A stretch of DNA of 64,000 bases from UMGS1370 sp046957575 (GCA_046957575.1 JBKUOG010000013.1:39382-103381), one strand, 5' to 3'; counted from the first letter of the stretch, positions 34,691-44,448 are shown. The notes: a model not told the origin generated them from the letters alone. Program-made: numbers and translations.

Positions 34691-36601
34691 ATGATAATTT
34701 GGAACAAAGAAAATAAAAAGCAGGCTGCAGCGGCAGCTATTTTTGTTGCAGCAGGAATAGTAAATGGATATTTAGCAGACGCATATGTGCCGGCTAAAGT
34801 TTCTCTTCCGGAGACACCCATCGAAGAGGCTGTTTATGTGCCGGAAAAGACAAAGACTGTACAAGCAGAGACAGAAACAAAAAAGATTCGTAAAGATGCA
34901 AATGCTTATGAGCCATCCATTACACTTTTAAATCTGGCATATTATTTTCCCGAGGGAGCAGATTCGTCAGATGTGACGCAAAGTTATGCTGGAGGCGTAT
35001 ACCAGGATTTAAGCATCAGGGATTCTGACTGGCTGGCGGCTATTTACGATTTGGCAGAGATTAAGCCGGCTAAGATGTCTTTACAGTTGGGAAAACCTCA
35101 ATCTTTTGTACAGGGCAGATACAATCCCAATGACAGTGCCCATGATCCAAAAAATCCAGATACTTGGACCATTAATACCTGGAAACGAGTTAATGTATCA
35201 TTTGTCAACGGCAATGGGGATCCGATTAACGGATATTCCAACGTCAAAGAAATTCTTTCTATGGCAAGTGTCTATACATATCAGAAAGACATGCTGGATG
35301 CAGAAGCTTTTAAGGAATATGCCAACCGGCTCTGGAAAGATTCACACAGCTATTCTTACAGTATAAGCGATGTATATTACTGTCAGGGATGTCTGGACAT
35401 GTCCATGGAAGAACTGGTCCAGGAGGCGGAAGAGGAAGAGTTGGCCGGCGAACTGGCTGCATCCGGGATTCCCTCTGGAACCGAAAAAAAGACAGAAAAA
35501 GAGCAGGAACAGAGAGAAAAGGAAACAAAATCCGAGGAAACCAGCGAACAGGAAGCAAATGAAAGCTCTTACGCAGAGCCAAATGATGCTATCGTTTTGG
35601 AAACGGCTTTAGATGGAGAGACTGCGGCGCCTGCAGGAGGAACCATCCGGAAAAGTACAGTGGATCCCACCCAATGGGACAATATTGGTCCAGGAGAAGA
35701 GCCGATGGCAACTCCTGAAAATGCCTCCTATGATACGGCTGAAACGTCTCCTGAAGAGGAAACTGCAGCCGAATTTTCCAAAGAAGAAGCGTTTGCAGAA
35801 ACCACCGAAGCAGCTTTATTGGAAACTGCAAAAGCAGCAAAACAGCCGTTAGAGACAGAACCGGTTCATAAAAATGACAAGTGTCCGGGGCATGTAAATT
35901 TAAATATTACGATTCAGATTTTAGGATTTGATGATCCAAAAGGATTAGTTACCGCAGATCCAATTGGGAATGATCCTGAAAATATGGAGGAAGGCGGCTG
36001 GGACGGCTGGGATGACTATAGTCTTAAGATGGTCCAAGCTCTCCTTTCGCAGGACTGGTATGAAGATTATGGACTTAGCATTTCAACCATTAACATGCGA
36101 AATCCATTGTCTGCTGCCGAAATTGACGCATACATGGATAATCTTCCTGCAGACACATCCAAGGAGCGAAGGGAAATCATTCAATTTGCATTATCTTCTG
36201 TGGGGAAAGTCCCTTATTACTGGGGCGGAAAAGCCTCCCGTTCCGGATATGAGGGAAACTTTTTTGGCACTCCGGTAGAACCGGATACAAAGGGACGCAT
36301 TTTAAAGGGGTTGGATTGCTCTGGATGGATCAACTGGGTTTATTGGTCTGTAACCGGAGAACAGCTTGCAGGAGAGAGCACCAGCAGCCTGATTTTATGC
36401 GGACGTCCGATTCAACGTTCGGAATTGAAACCCGGAGATATTATTATAAAGACAGGAACTGGCGCCCATGTGGTAATGTTTCTTGGATGGACTTCTAATG
36501 GACAGATGCAGGTAATTCATGAGTCCAGTGCATCTGTTAACAATGTTACAGTGAAAACAATGACTGCTGACTGGCCCTATTACCGTAATCTGATTGATTA
36601 G
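34691..36601 (+). CDS. NlpC/P60 family peptidoglycan endopeptidase
   Basis: 636 residues from the ATG at 34691, with AGGA upstream; an earlier in-frame ATG at 34646 lies in the inverted repeat and is unlikely. A hydrophobic N-terminal segment (about 9-28) is a probable membrane anchor or signal. The middle carries two low-complexity Glu/Thr/Ala-rich linkers. The C-terminal domain has VPYYWGGKAS, the nucleophile in LDCSGWINWVYW (Cys near 542) and the histidine in GAHVVMFLG. It cleaves peptidoglycan stem peptides outside the cell. Confidence 0.88.
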   Translation: MIIWNKENKKQAAAAAIFVAAGIVNGYLADAYVPAKVSLPETPIEEAVYVPEKTKTVQAETETKKIRKDANAYEPSITLLNLAYYFPEGADSSDVTQSYAGGVYQDLSIRDSDWLAAIYDLAEIKPAKMSLQLGKPQSFVQGRYNPNDSAHDPKNPDTWTINTWKRVNVSFVNGNGDPINGYSNVKEILSMASVYTYQKDMLDAEAFKEYANRLWKDSHSYSYSISDVYYCQGCLDMSMEELVQEAEEEELAGELAASGIPSGTEKKTEKEQEQREKETKSEETSEQEANESSYAEPNDAIVLETALDGETAAPAGGTIRKSTVDPTQWDNIGPGEEPMATPENASYDTAETSPEEETAAEFSKEEAFAETTEAALLETAKAAKQPLETEPVHKNDKCPGHVNLNITIQILGFDDPKGLVTADPIGNDPENMEEGGWDGWDDYSLKMVQALLSQDWYEDYGLSISTINMRNPLSAAEIDAYMDNLPADTSKERREIIQFALSSVGKVPYYWGGKASRSGYEGNFFGTPVEPDTKGRILKGLDCSGWINWVYWSVTGEQLAGESTSSLILCGRPIQRSELKPGDIIIKTGTGAHVVMFLGWTSNGQMQVIHESSASVNNVTVKTMTADWPYYRNLID

Positions 36602-36642
36602 ACAGTTTCTTACAAAAGCAGTTTGACAAAGGAGAGTTTACA

Positions 36643-38496
36643 ATGAGTTACCGAAAGGATTATGACGATTATCCCGAAGATTATGATGAGCCGATTTTGG
36701 ATTTGGATTATGACGAGGATGAGTACTTTTACGACGATCCGGACAGCGACTGGGAAAACGAACCCTTCTCTTCCCGCTTGGGAGAAGGGAGATACCGGGA
36801 GGAAGAAGACTTGTATGAAGACGAAATAGAACGTATGCGCCGCCGCAAACAGGCGCCTGCCTCTAAGCGAAATCCGAAAGCCAAAAAACGGACAGTTTCA
36901 GAACCATCTGATTTTTCGCATCATACCAGCAGAAACCGGCAGAGCAAAACGAAAGCCGGGCAGGGCAAAAGTGGTCAAAACAGTCGCTATCAAAATAAAA
37001 AGCAGAAGAAATCCGGCAAAATTATTACAGGAGTTTTTCTTGGCATTGCTGTAATAATCGGAGTTTTGTTCATTCAAAGATGGTGGAAGCTTCGGGATGG
37101 ATACTGGAATATTGCGGTTTTTGGCGTAGATTCCAGAAGCGGAAGCATGGAAAAAGGTGCTTTGTCTGATGTGGAAATCATCTGCAGCATCAATAAACGG
37201 ACCCATGAAATCCGGCTGGTTTCCATATACCGCGATACCTATCTTCAAATTGATGAAAAAGGAAATTTCGATAAAATTAACGAAGCGTATTTTCTAGGCG
37301 GACATGAGCAGGCTGTAGACGCCCTTGAACGCAATTTGGACATACAGATTGATGATTATGCCACCTTTAACTGGAAAGCGGTTGCAGACGCCATTAACCT
37401 TTTAGGCGGCATTGATCTGGAGATTACGGACAAAGAGTTTGCCTATATTAATTCCTTTATTACTGAGACTGTACAATCTACCGGAATCGGTTCCTATCAG
37501 CTGGAACACGCAGGAATGAATCACCTGGATGGCGTTCAGGCTGTGGCTTATTGCCGTCTGCGGCTGATGGATACGGATTTTAACCGTACAGAACGGCAGA
37601 GAAAAGTGATTATGCTGGCTCTGGAAAAGGCAAAGCAGGCGGATATATCCGTATTAAGCAATATTGTGGCAGGAGTTCTTCCTCAAGTATCTACCAGTAT
37701 CGGAGCCGAAGACATCATGCCTTTAGCAAAGAATATCAGTAAATATGAAATCGGCCAGACAGCCGGTTTCCCATTTGCAAAGACAACTGCTCGGATTGAG
37801 AAAAAAGACTGTGTAATTCCAATGACACTGGAAAGCAACGTAGCAGCGCTTCATCAGTTTTTGTACGGACCAGATTCTTCTTATCGGGTTTCTTCGCAGA
37901 CGAAAAAAATCAGCAGCAAAATTTCAGAAATATCCGGTATTTATGAAGAAGGAGAAATCCCTGGATTTATTTATGAATCAGAAGGGAAAAAGGAAGAGAG
38001 CCAGGGAGCAGGAGATAGTCAGGGCAATTCTAATAATGCCAGCACAAAACCTGCCGTACCGGAGACTGCAGCCCCTGTGCCAGAGTCAACGATAGAAGAA
38101 ACAACAGCGCCGGAAACTTCCGAGGCAGAGACGCAGTCTGAACCGGAAACCTCAGAATCTTCAGAATCGGAATCAGAGACCATTGAAAGCAATGAATCCT
38201 CTGATGAAGAAAACGATCCGAAAGAACCGCAGACAAATCCGGGCGGACCTGGAATTGACGAACCTTCCGGAAATACTAACAGGCCCTCCAAACCCTCTGA
38301 ATCAACTGAGGCGGGACCTGGAGTAAATCTACCAGATCCGGAAACTTCCTCACCGGGAATTATTCACTCAAATACAGAACCATCCGGAGAGAATGCTCCA
38401 GATTCCCAAGGTTCTTCACCGGCTGATAATAACAGCAGTTTGATAGGACCCGGAATGCCGGAAGAAGTGCCGCTGTATACACCGTCGTATGAATAG
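36643..38496 (+). CDS. LytR-CpsA-Psr (LCP) family glycopolymer ligase
   Basis: 617 residues. The cytoplasmic N-terminus of about 125 residues is first very acidic, then very basic; one membrane helix (about 126-144) follows. The LCP domain has AVFGVDSRSGSM, LVSIYRDTYLQI, KINEAYFLGG and DTDFNRTERQRKVI, whose Asp and Arg residues hold the polyprenyl pyrophosphate. The last 170 residues are Ser/Glu/Thr/Pro-rich and probably span the wall. LCP enzymes attach teichoic acid or capsule to peptidoglycan. Nothing here shows which polymer. Confidence 0.9.
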   Translation: MSYRKDYDDYPEDYDEPILDLDYDEDEYFYDDPDSDWENEPFSSRLGEGRYREEEDLYEDEIERMRRRKQAPASKRNPKAKKRTVSEPSDFSHHTSRNRQSKTKAGQGKSGQNSRYQNKKQKKSGKIITGVFLGIAVIIGVLFIQRWWKLRDGYWNIAVFGVDSRSGSMEKGALSDVEIICSINKRTHEIRLVSIYRDTYLQIDEKGNFDKINEAYFLGGHEQAVDALERNLDIQIDDYATFNWKAVADAINLLGGIDLEITDKEFAYINSFITETVQSTGIGSYQLEHAGMNHLDGVQAVAYCRLRLMDTDFNRTERQRKVIMLALEKAKQADISVLSNIVAGVLPQVSTSIGAEDIMPLAKNISKYEIGQTAGFPFAKTTARIEKKDCVIPMTLESNVAALHQFLYGPDSSYRVSSQTKKISSKISEISGIYEEGEIPGFIYESEGKKEESQGAGDSQGNSNNASTKPAVPETAAPVPESTIEETTAPETSEAETQSEPETSESSESESETIESNESSDEENDPKEPQTNPGGPGIDEPSGNTNRPSKPSESTEAGPGVNLPDPETSSPGIIHSNTEPSGENAPDSQGSSPADNNSSLIGPGMPEEVPLYTPSYE

Positions 38497-38502
38497 CGTT
38501 TC

Positions 38503-38536
38503 AACTATTCGCGAAAGAATAGTTTAACGAATAGTT
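38503..38536 (+). repeat. Cluster of short palindromes after the LCP gene
   Basis: AACTATTCG (38503-38511) has two complements downstream: GAATAGTT (38517-38524) and CGAATAGTT (38528-38536). Either can form a hairpin, so two mutually exclusive stems are possible. A TTCGCGAA palindrome overlaps the first arm. It lies between convergent genes. Confidence 0.5.
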
Positions 38537-38555
38537 ATCGCGATTCGCAATTAAC

Positions 38556-38595
38556 ACACCTCCATACACATCTATCTATCTGTGTATGGAGGTGT
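38556..38595. terminator. Hairpin terminator between convergent genes
   Basis: A 15-pair perfect stem: ACACCTCCATACACA (38556-38570) against TGTGTATGGAGGTGT (38581-38595), with the ten-base loop TCTATCTATC. Only a short T-rich stretch follows on the plus strand. It could stop transcription from the LCP gene and from the GntR gene. Confidence 0.65.
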
Positions 38596-38626
38596 TTCTA
38601 TGTTGTTTTATATAAACTCTCCCTGC

Positions 38627-39748
38627 CTATAGTTTCTTTTTAGATGGAATCCTGCACACTGTACTGCCAGTATAAATTAATGGCGGCAATGCAAGGGAAT
38701 ATCCATGATCTTCACAGTCATGCCGCTTAATCATCTGCATCAAACGCGATGCAACCTGACACCCAATCTGATATCCCTGATGGACCGAACACGTTACTCC
38801 TTCCTGTTCCCAGGTATCTGAGGAATAATCAAAACAAACAACCGAATAATCCTCTGGAATCTGTTTCCCCTGCTTTTCCAGTACCTGACATACTGCACGG
38901 TAAATCATGTAATTGCAGCATACAATTGCAGTACATTTTGGAAGACTCTTTAAAAAATGAGCAATAGAGCGGACAAATCCTTCTGAATGGGCTTCACTAG
39001 AGATAGCCCATTTTACATAATCATCCCGAAATTCCAACCCATTTCTCATCATAGTCGCATACATGCCTTGAAATTTCTCTACTCCCTGGTAATTATCGTA
39101 TACAAAAATACCGGCAATATGGCGGTGTCCAGCGCGAATCAAAATATTGACCAGACGTTCTGCACACAAAAAGTCATTTACAATTACCTTGGGATAACGC
39201 ATGCTTTTGTAATAATTGTTGTAAAAAATAATAGGGATTCGCTTCCGGTAAATGTGCTCATAACAATCTTCATTGGGATTCATAATACTGGCTTTTACAC
39301 CATCAATGATAAATCCCTGAAAATTTTGATGAACCACTGTCTGGAGACAACGCCGTTCATTGGCAAAGCGGTTATCAGTAAAAAAAATGCGTAAATCGGC
39401 ATCGCTGGGAGAAATTACACTTTTTACCCCGCTGATTAACTGGGAATTGGCATCTGTATCCTGTCCCTGTAAAATTAGCCCGATTTTGATTCTGGCAGAA
39501 CCGCTGTCCAACTCTCTTGATAAGGCAATATCCTTATTAAAATAGGTACCACTGCCCTGCACCCGGTAAATCATCCCTTCTGATTGGAGTTGGGTCATAG
39601 CACAGCGCACAGTATCCCTGCTGACGCCTAGCCTGCGGCAAATGGCGTTCTCGGAAGGCAGTTTCAGATTGCCGGAAAATTTATTTTCATCTATATAGGC
39701 TAAAAGAAACTGATAAACGGTTTCCCACTTTTTTTCTGAAACTGTCAT
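38627..39748 (-). CDS. GntR/LacI-type transcriptional regulator
   Basis: 373 residues. An N-terminal GntR winged helix (SENAICRRLGVSRDTVRCAMTQLQSEGMIYRVQGSGTYF) is joined to a LacI/periplasmic-binding-like sensor domain (IKIGLILQGQ..., LRRLVNILIRAGHRHIAG-like), the AraR-type layout. AAGGAG lies before the ATG. It is the last gene of the sulfatase-transporter operon and probably its regulator, binding a small substrate-derived ligand. A candidate operator lies in the tctC promoter. Confidence 0.88.
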   Translation of the reverse strand: MTVSEKKWETVYQFLLAYIDENKFSGNLKLPSENAICRRLGVSRDTVRCAMTQLQSEGMIYRVQGSGTYFNKDIALSRELDSGSARIKIGLILQGQDTDANSQLISGVKSVISPSDADLRIFFTDNRFANERRCLQTVVHQNFQGFIIDGVKASIMNPNEDCYEHIYRKRIPIIFYNNYYKSMRYPKVIVNDFLCAERLVNILIRAGHRHIAGIFVYDNYQGVEKFQGMYATMMRNGLEFRDDYVKWAISSEAHSEGFVRSIAHFLKSLPKCTAIVCCNYMIYRAVCQVLEKQGKQIPEDYSVVCFDYSSDTWEQEGVTCSVHQGYQIGCQVASRLMQMIKRHDCEDHGYSLALPPLIYTGSTVCRIPSKKKL

Positions 39749-39757
39749 AATAACTCC

Positions 39758-41113
39758 TTATTTGTCGGCGATTACTGGCCTGTACTCTTCTGCTTTTTCA
39801 ATCCAGTTCAGCAATCGACTGCGTAAATCTTCCTTAACTGCCTGATAGTCAGGATTTTCTACAATATTATTTAACTGCCAGGGATCTTTTTTTAAGTCAT
39901 ACAGATAGTCATCCGCATAAAAATCAGAGGCTCCCTTCTCTCCTCCATTGACTCCAGGAGCATATACAGCATACAGATACTCTGGAGTGCGGATTACTCT
40001 TCCAATACGGCTTTCTGAAATTTGTGCGAATACCTGTTCTATCCTATTATGATCCTTTTTCTGTACAACGTCAAGCAGTTTCTCGCCAATCATGGCATCC
40101 CCTATTTCTACTCCCGCAAGAGAAAGAATAGTTTTAGGAATACTTTCTGTACTGACCAGTTCTTTTACAGTTATTCCTCCAGTAAATGGTCCACCTGCAA
40201 TTATTAGCGGTACATGGAGTGCGGCATCATGTCCGGTACGCTTGTAATCATCATATCCGTTTAAATGGCTATCTGTGTTTCTCGTTTTGAAATGAGAGCC
40301 ATGATCGGAAGTATAGATGATAATGGTATTTTTATACAGTCCTTCTTTTTTTAAACGAACAATAAGTTTTCCTAAATTTTCATCCAGACTCGCACACTGG
40401 CCCAGATAATCCGGATACTCTTCTGCTGCATTTCCCTTTAAGACTTCCAAATCATGAGGAAGCACAAAATTTGCAAAACGCTCTTTAGAGCCATCTGGTC
40501 CTTCATAATGACTGTGGTCATTTTGATGATGCGGTTCAATCTGGGAAACTGTCATAAAAAAAGGCTTTTTTCCATCATAGGTATCAAAAAATTCCAGAGC
40601 CATGTCATTGATGCAGTCGGCGCGATACCCTTTAAAGTCTACCCGGTTATTGTTTTCATCAAATACATATCCATCATATCCATGTGAAGTAAACTCTAAT
40701 ACATCAGCAGCTCTCCAATATCCTGTATATCCGCCTCGAAGTTCTTTTGGAATTGCCGTAATGGTATGATCAACAGTTGGAGCCTTTTCTAGTTCTCCAT
40801 CACTGGCAAGATGCCATTTTCCAATATACGCAGTTTCATAACCAGCCTCTTCCATATAGCTGCCAAGTGTTTTTACACCTGACGGAAGCATAATATTGTT
40901 GCGGAAACAGCCGGTTTCTGTTGCATAGCGTCCAGTTTGGAATAAAGCCCGACAAGGCCCGCAGACAGGCTGGGGAGAAAAAGCATTTTCAAATTTTACT
41001 CCTTCCTGTGCGAGAGCGTCCAAATTAGGTGTAATATTTAACGGCTGTCCATAGCATCCGCAAGTATCCCATCGCTGCTGATCTGAAAAATAAAAAATAA
41101 TATTATAGGCCAT
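39758..41113 (-). CDS. Cysteine-type sulfatase
   Basis: 451 residues of the alkaline-phosphatase superfamily. The formylglycine site reads C51-G-P-C-R55 then TG at 60-61, the C-x-P-x-R-x4-TG signature. A metal-site Asp is near residue 11 (FSDQQRWD) and YTSDHGSH supplies other metal ligands. There is no signal peptide, so the enzyme is cytosolic and works on an imported sulfate ester. In anaerobes the Cys is converted by a radical SAM maturase; none is in the window. It ends nine bases before the regulator gene and follows the TctA gene. The substrate is unknown. Confidence 0.9.
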   Translation of the reverse strand: MAYNIIFYFSDQQRWDTCGCYGQPLNITPNLDALAQEGVKFENAFSPQPVCGPCRALFQTGRYATETGCFRNNIMLPSGVKTLGSYMEEAGYETAYIGKWHLASDGELEKAPTVDHTITAIPKELRGGYTGYWRAADVLEFTSHGYDGYVFDENNNRVDFKGYRADCINDMALEFFDTYDGKKPFFMTVSQIEPHHQNDHSHYEGPDGSKERFANFVLPHDLEVLKGNAAEEYPDYLGQCASLDENLGKLIVRLKKEGLYKNTIIIYTSDHGSHFKTRNTDSHLNGYDDYKRTGHDAALHVPLIIAGGPFTGGITVKELVSTESIPKTILSLAGVEIGDAMIGEKLLDVVQKKDHNRIEQVFAQISESRIGRVIRTPEYLYAVYAPGVNGGEKGASDFYADDYLYDLKKDPWQLNNIVENPDYQAVKEDLRSRLLNWIEKAEEYRPVIADK

Positions 41114-41125
41114 GTTGTTTTCTCC

Positions 41126-42616
41126 TTACTCAGATACTTTCTGTGTTTTCAGTTTGTTGCGTATAATTGTAAAAACTGCAAATACAATTAATGCGGTAAA
41201 AATCCAGCAGTATATGCTGCTGAAGAAAATGGATGGACTTCCGTTGGAAATAAGCAGAGCGCGGCGGAAATTCGTTTCGGTCATACTTCCCAATACCATT
41301 CCAAGAAGAATTGGCACTGCTGGAAGATCAATTTTTCTTAAAATCCAGGCAATCACCGCAAATATCAAAGCAATTCCAACATCGAAATAATTTTCATTTA
41401 CAGAATAAGCACCTGCAAAACAAAAAATGACAATAATCGGAGTCAGAATCTCCTGCGGAATAGATACTACTTTTGCGAATAATGTAGTTAAAAATTTCCC
41501 CTGAATAAACATAAATAAATTTACAAGAATTAATCCCAGCATAATGGCATACATAATGTCTCCATCTGTTGTAAACAAAGACAAACCTGGATTGAGTCCA
41601 TTAATCATCAGGGCAGAAAGCATAATCGCAACTGTTCCGTCTCCCGGAATACCGAGGGTTAAAAGAGGAATCAGGGTGGCGCCAGTGACAGCATTATTGG
41701 CAGATTCAGCCGCTGCAATACCTTCTACACTTCCACGACCGAATTCCTCTGGATATTTTGACATATTTTTTGCCTGGCTATAGCTGAACCAGGAAGCTTC
41801 TGATGCTCCTGTGCCAGGAATAATACCAACTAAAACACCAATTAGAGAAGACACCAAAGTTGGACGCAGCATACGCTTATACTCTTCTTTTGTGATTTTT
41901 CCATCATCTTTGATTTTAGCTGTGTTAATATTAATAGAATCAATTCTTTTTTCAGCCTTTGCAAGAATTTCAACAAGTGCAAATAAACCAATTAAGCAAA
42001 CAGCTAGATCCATTCCCAGATACAGCCGGTTGATACCAAAAGTAAAACGATCATAGCTAGTCATTGGATCTGAGCCAATACACGAAATAAATAAACCAAT
42101 GCCTGCTGAAATCAATCCTCTTATAATACTTTTTCCGGATACGCCTGCAATAATGGTCAAACCAAAGACACAAACCATAAAGTATTCCGGAGTACCCAAC
42201 TGTGCGGCAACTTTGGCAACTTGTGGTCCTAAAAACAACAGCATTAATGCAGAAAAGACACCGCCGAAAGTTGAAGCATATAAGGCGATTTTTAAAGCTG
42301 CTTTTGTACGCCCCTTCTGGGAAAGCGGGTGTCCATCCAGCATGGTTGCAGCCGCATGAGGCGTTCCGGGCGTATTAATTAGTATTGCGGATACACTTCC
42401 TCCATATCCGCCGGCACAATAGATTCCAAGAAGAAACATCATTCCCGGGATCGGTCCCATGCTATAGGTTACTGGCAGAAACAAAATTACACATAAAATC
42501 ACACTTAGTCCGGGAATTGCTGCAAAGACAGCGCCAATAAAAACTCCCAGATTAATCCAAATGATATTTTCAATGGTAAATAAGAGCCCTGCCGCAGGGC
42601 CAATATACTGCATCAT
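41126..42616 (-). CDS. tctA: Tripartite tricarboxylate transporter, large permease TctA
   Basis: 496 residues and about 12 membrane helices. The TctA signatures are GVFIGAVFAAIPGLS, GYGGSVSAILINTPGTP and GIIPGTGASEASW. GGAGAG precedes the start. Works with TctB and TctC to import a carboxylate or related anion, driven by the ion gradient. Here the operon also has a sulfatase, so the cargo may be a sulfated organic acid. Confidence 0.92.
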   Translation of the reverse strand: MMQYIGPAAGLLFTIENIIWINLGVFIGAVFAAIPGLSVILCVILFLPVTYSMGPIPGMMFLLGIYCAGGYGGSVSAILINTPGTPHAAATMLDGHPLSQKGRTKAALKIALYASTFGGVFSALMLLFLGPQVAKVAAQLGTPEYFMVCVFGLTIIAGVSGKSIIRGLISAGIGLFISCIGSDPMTSYDRFTFGINRLYLGMDLAVCLIGLFALVEILAKAEKRIDSININTAKIKDDGKITKEEYKRMLRPTLVSSLIGVLVGIIPGTGASEASWFSYSQAKNMSKYPEEFGRGSVEGIAAAESANNAVTGATLIPLLTLGIPGDGTVAIMLSALMINGLNPGLSLFTTDGDIMYAIMLGLILVNLFMFIQGKFLTTLFAKVVSIPQEILTPIIVIFCFAGAYSVNENYFDVGIALIFAVIAWILRKIDLPAVPILLGMVLGSMTETNFRRALLISNGSPSIFFSSIYCWIFTALIVFAVFTIIRNKLKTQKVSE

Positions 42617-42640
42617 ATTCTAAAAACTCTCCTTTCTGTA

Positions 42641-43156
42641 TCAGAAATCCACATTCAGGACAAAGCAAAAGGCAGCCCAAATCAGAATGGCCAATGTAAG
42701 CGTAATGACATAATAAGCTGGTTTTTTGCATCGAAAATACAAAAGAAAGCCCAGACTGCAAAAAATTGCACCAATTACGAACAATCCGGTCCATTTGCTG
42801 AGTAAAAAGGAGCCGAGAAGAATACTGAAAATAACCAACGCCTTTACTTCCGTCAAAATATTGATATATTTATATTCTAAAGGTCTTTTTTTAATAATTT
42901 TAACAATTTCCTGAATAATCAAAATACTGCTGCAAAGCAGCATAACCCACATCAAAAGAGTGGGAAATGCTCTGCCGTTAATCACATCATTATCTGCTAC
43001 AGCGACCTGACTCGGCATGATAATCATGATTACGGCAGCAATTAGAAAAGAAACAATACCTGCCGTTAAATCAATTGGAACTTTTATCTTTCTGTCTTTT
43101 AGTTTTTCACCAATGGCATCCATGCGGGAGTTGAAATTTTCAACCATCTTAGCCAT
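42641..43156 (-). CDS. tctB: Tripartite tricarboxylate transporter, small permease TctB
   Basis: 171 residues with four or five membrane helices, the size and layout of TctB. AGGAGG lies before the ATG. It is placed between tctC and tctA; TctB is the least conserved part, so this call rests mainly on context. Confidence 0.8.
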   Translation of the reverse strand: MAKMVENFNSRMDAIGEKLKDRKIKVPIDLTAGIVSFLIAAVIMIIMPSQVAVADNDVINGRAFPTLLMWVMLLCSSILIIQEIVKIIKKRPLEYKYINILTEVKALVIFSILLGSFLLSKWTGLFVIGAIFCSLGFLLYFRCKKPAYYVITLTLAILIWAAFCFVLNVDF

Positions 43157-43190
43157 AAAAAGATACCTCCTGTTTTATGAGTGAAACAAG

Positions 43191-43264
43191 GGGCAGAACC
43201 CTTGCACCATATTTGCATTGAGGATATAGGAAGATTGACAAAATATGGTGCTCCGGTGCTGCCC
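43191..43264 (-). repeat. Imperfect hairpin between tctC and tctB
   Basis: GGGCAG (43191-43196) and CTGCCC (43259-43264), with an inner 11-base perfect arm GCACCATATTT (43204-43214) against AAATATGGTGC (43241-43251). Such intercistronic stems often keep the mRNA of the binding-protein gene more abundant than that of the permease genes; that use here is inferred. Confidence 0.55.
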
Positions 43265-43299
43265 TCCTGGGTTAATTACACATGGTATAATATATAGAG

Positions 43300-44265
43300 T
43301 TAGCCAGTAACGATATCTTTATATTCGTTTACAATGCTCTTTACGTTTTCAATATGAGTTTCCACATCTTCAGCAGACATGGTATCTACTTCCAGCAGCA
43401 TAGTATCCTGAAGCCAGGTTACTACTTCTTCATCTGCAAGAATCTTATCATACAATTCCTTTAATTCAGCAATCTTTGCTTCGTCGGTTCCGGCAGCAGC
43501 CATAACAAAACAGCGGTTTCTGAAATAAGGATATCCGTATTCTCCGACACCTTCAACTCCAGCAAAGGGACCATTTTCAATTGCTTGTTCATCGAATGCA
43601 CAGACAATGGACACACCACCCTGCTGATAAGTCTCTAAAATCTGAGACTGATGCGAAACAGCAAAATCTGTTTCTCCCTTCGCAACTGCCTGTGCAGCTT
43701 CTGCTGCAGAAGTATAGGCTACCAGTTTTAAATTTTCTCCAGCGCCCATAGAGCCGAATAATGCAGCTGCAAGAAATGCCTCAGAACTGGTTGCCCCGTT
43801 TACAGCAACGCTGATTTCTCCACTGTTAGCAGCATAAGTTTCTAAATCTGCAATACTTTTAATATTCAGTGCAGCATCTGCAGAGAGTACAAAAATAGAA
43901 GAATACAAATTTTCAACATATGCGAAATTATTGTAGTCAAACTGCATTTTGGCTGGATCCAAAATCGAGGTAATGGAGAGAAGACCCTCACCAACAAAAA
44001 CAAGTTCTTTGTCATTTGCCTTTGTATTTGCTACCCAGGTATTTACTGTTGCAGCATCTCCTTTTACAGCTTCGGCGACTAAAGTAATGTTGTCAGAAAG
44101 CACAGAAGATTTTTCCGCTGTTTTCTGGCTTACCATTGCGGCAACTCCTGAAGGAGCCCAGGGACAGGTTACTTTCCAACTCTCTTTTTTTCCTTCTCCG
44201 CATCCTGCAAGAAGGCTGGCTGCAGTAACTACTGCTATCGATAATGTAACTAAACGTTTTTTCAT
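43300..44265 (-). CDS. tctC: Tripartite tricarboxylate transporter substrate-binding protein TctC
   Basis: 321 residues, with a lipoprotein signal peptide ending LLAGCGEGK, so the binding protein is anchored outside. WKVTCPWAPSGVAAMVSQKTAE and FAVSHQSQILETYQQGGV fit the Bug/TctC family. It is the first gene of the leftward operon and has AAGGAGA before the ATG. The ligand is not readable. Confidence 0.88.
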   Translation of the reverse strand: MKKRLVTLSIAVVTAASLLAGCGEGKKESWKVTCPWAPSGVAAMVSQKTAEKSSVLSDNITLVAEAVKGDAATVNTWVANTKANDKELVFVGEGLLSITSILDPAKMQFDYNNFAYVENLYSSIFVLSADAALNIKSIADLETYAANSGEISVAVNGATSSEAFLAAALFGSMGAGENLKLVAYTSAAEAAQAVAKGETDFAVSHQSQILETYQQGGVSIVCAFDEQAIENGPFAGVEGVGEYGYPYFRNRCFVMAAAGTDEAKIAELKELYDKILADEEVVTWLQDTMLLEVDTMSAEDVETHIENVKSIVNEYKDIVTG

Positions 44266-44320
44266 ACTACTCGTCTCCTTTTTTGTACTATTTTTATAAC
44301 AAACAGCTTTTATATAATTT

Positions 44321-44349
44321 ACAATATAGCATTATGAATGCAAAGTCAA
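44321..44349 (-). promoter_or_regulatory. Promoter of the tctC-sulfatase operon with an embedded palindrome
   Basis: On the minus strand TTGACT (44344-44349), 17-base spacer and TATTGT (44321-44326). The spacer holds the dyad GCATTATGAATGC (44329-44341; five-base arms around three bases). A repressor on this site would block the polymerase; the GntR/LacI protein of the operon is the natural candidate. Confidence 0.5.
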
Positions 44350-44448
44350 ACAATTTAATACATATTTTTATTAAAGTTGTATGAATCATGGTGATTTTTA
44401 ATATATTTGTAGTGCTTTTCATCCGATCATTATACTAAAAAAGAGAAT

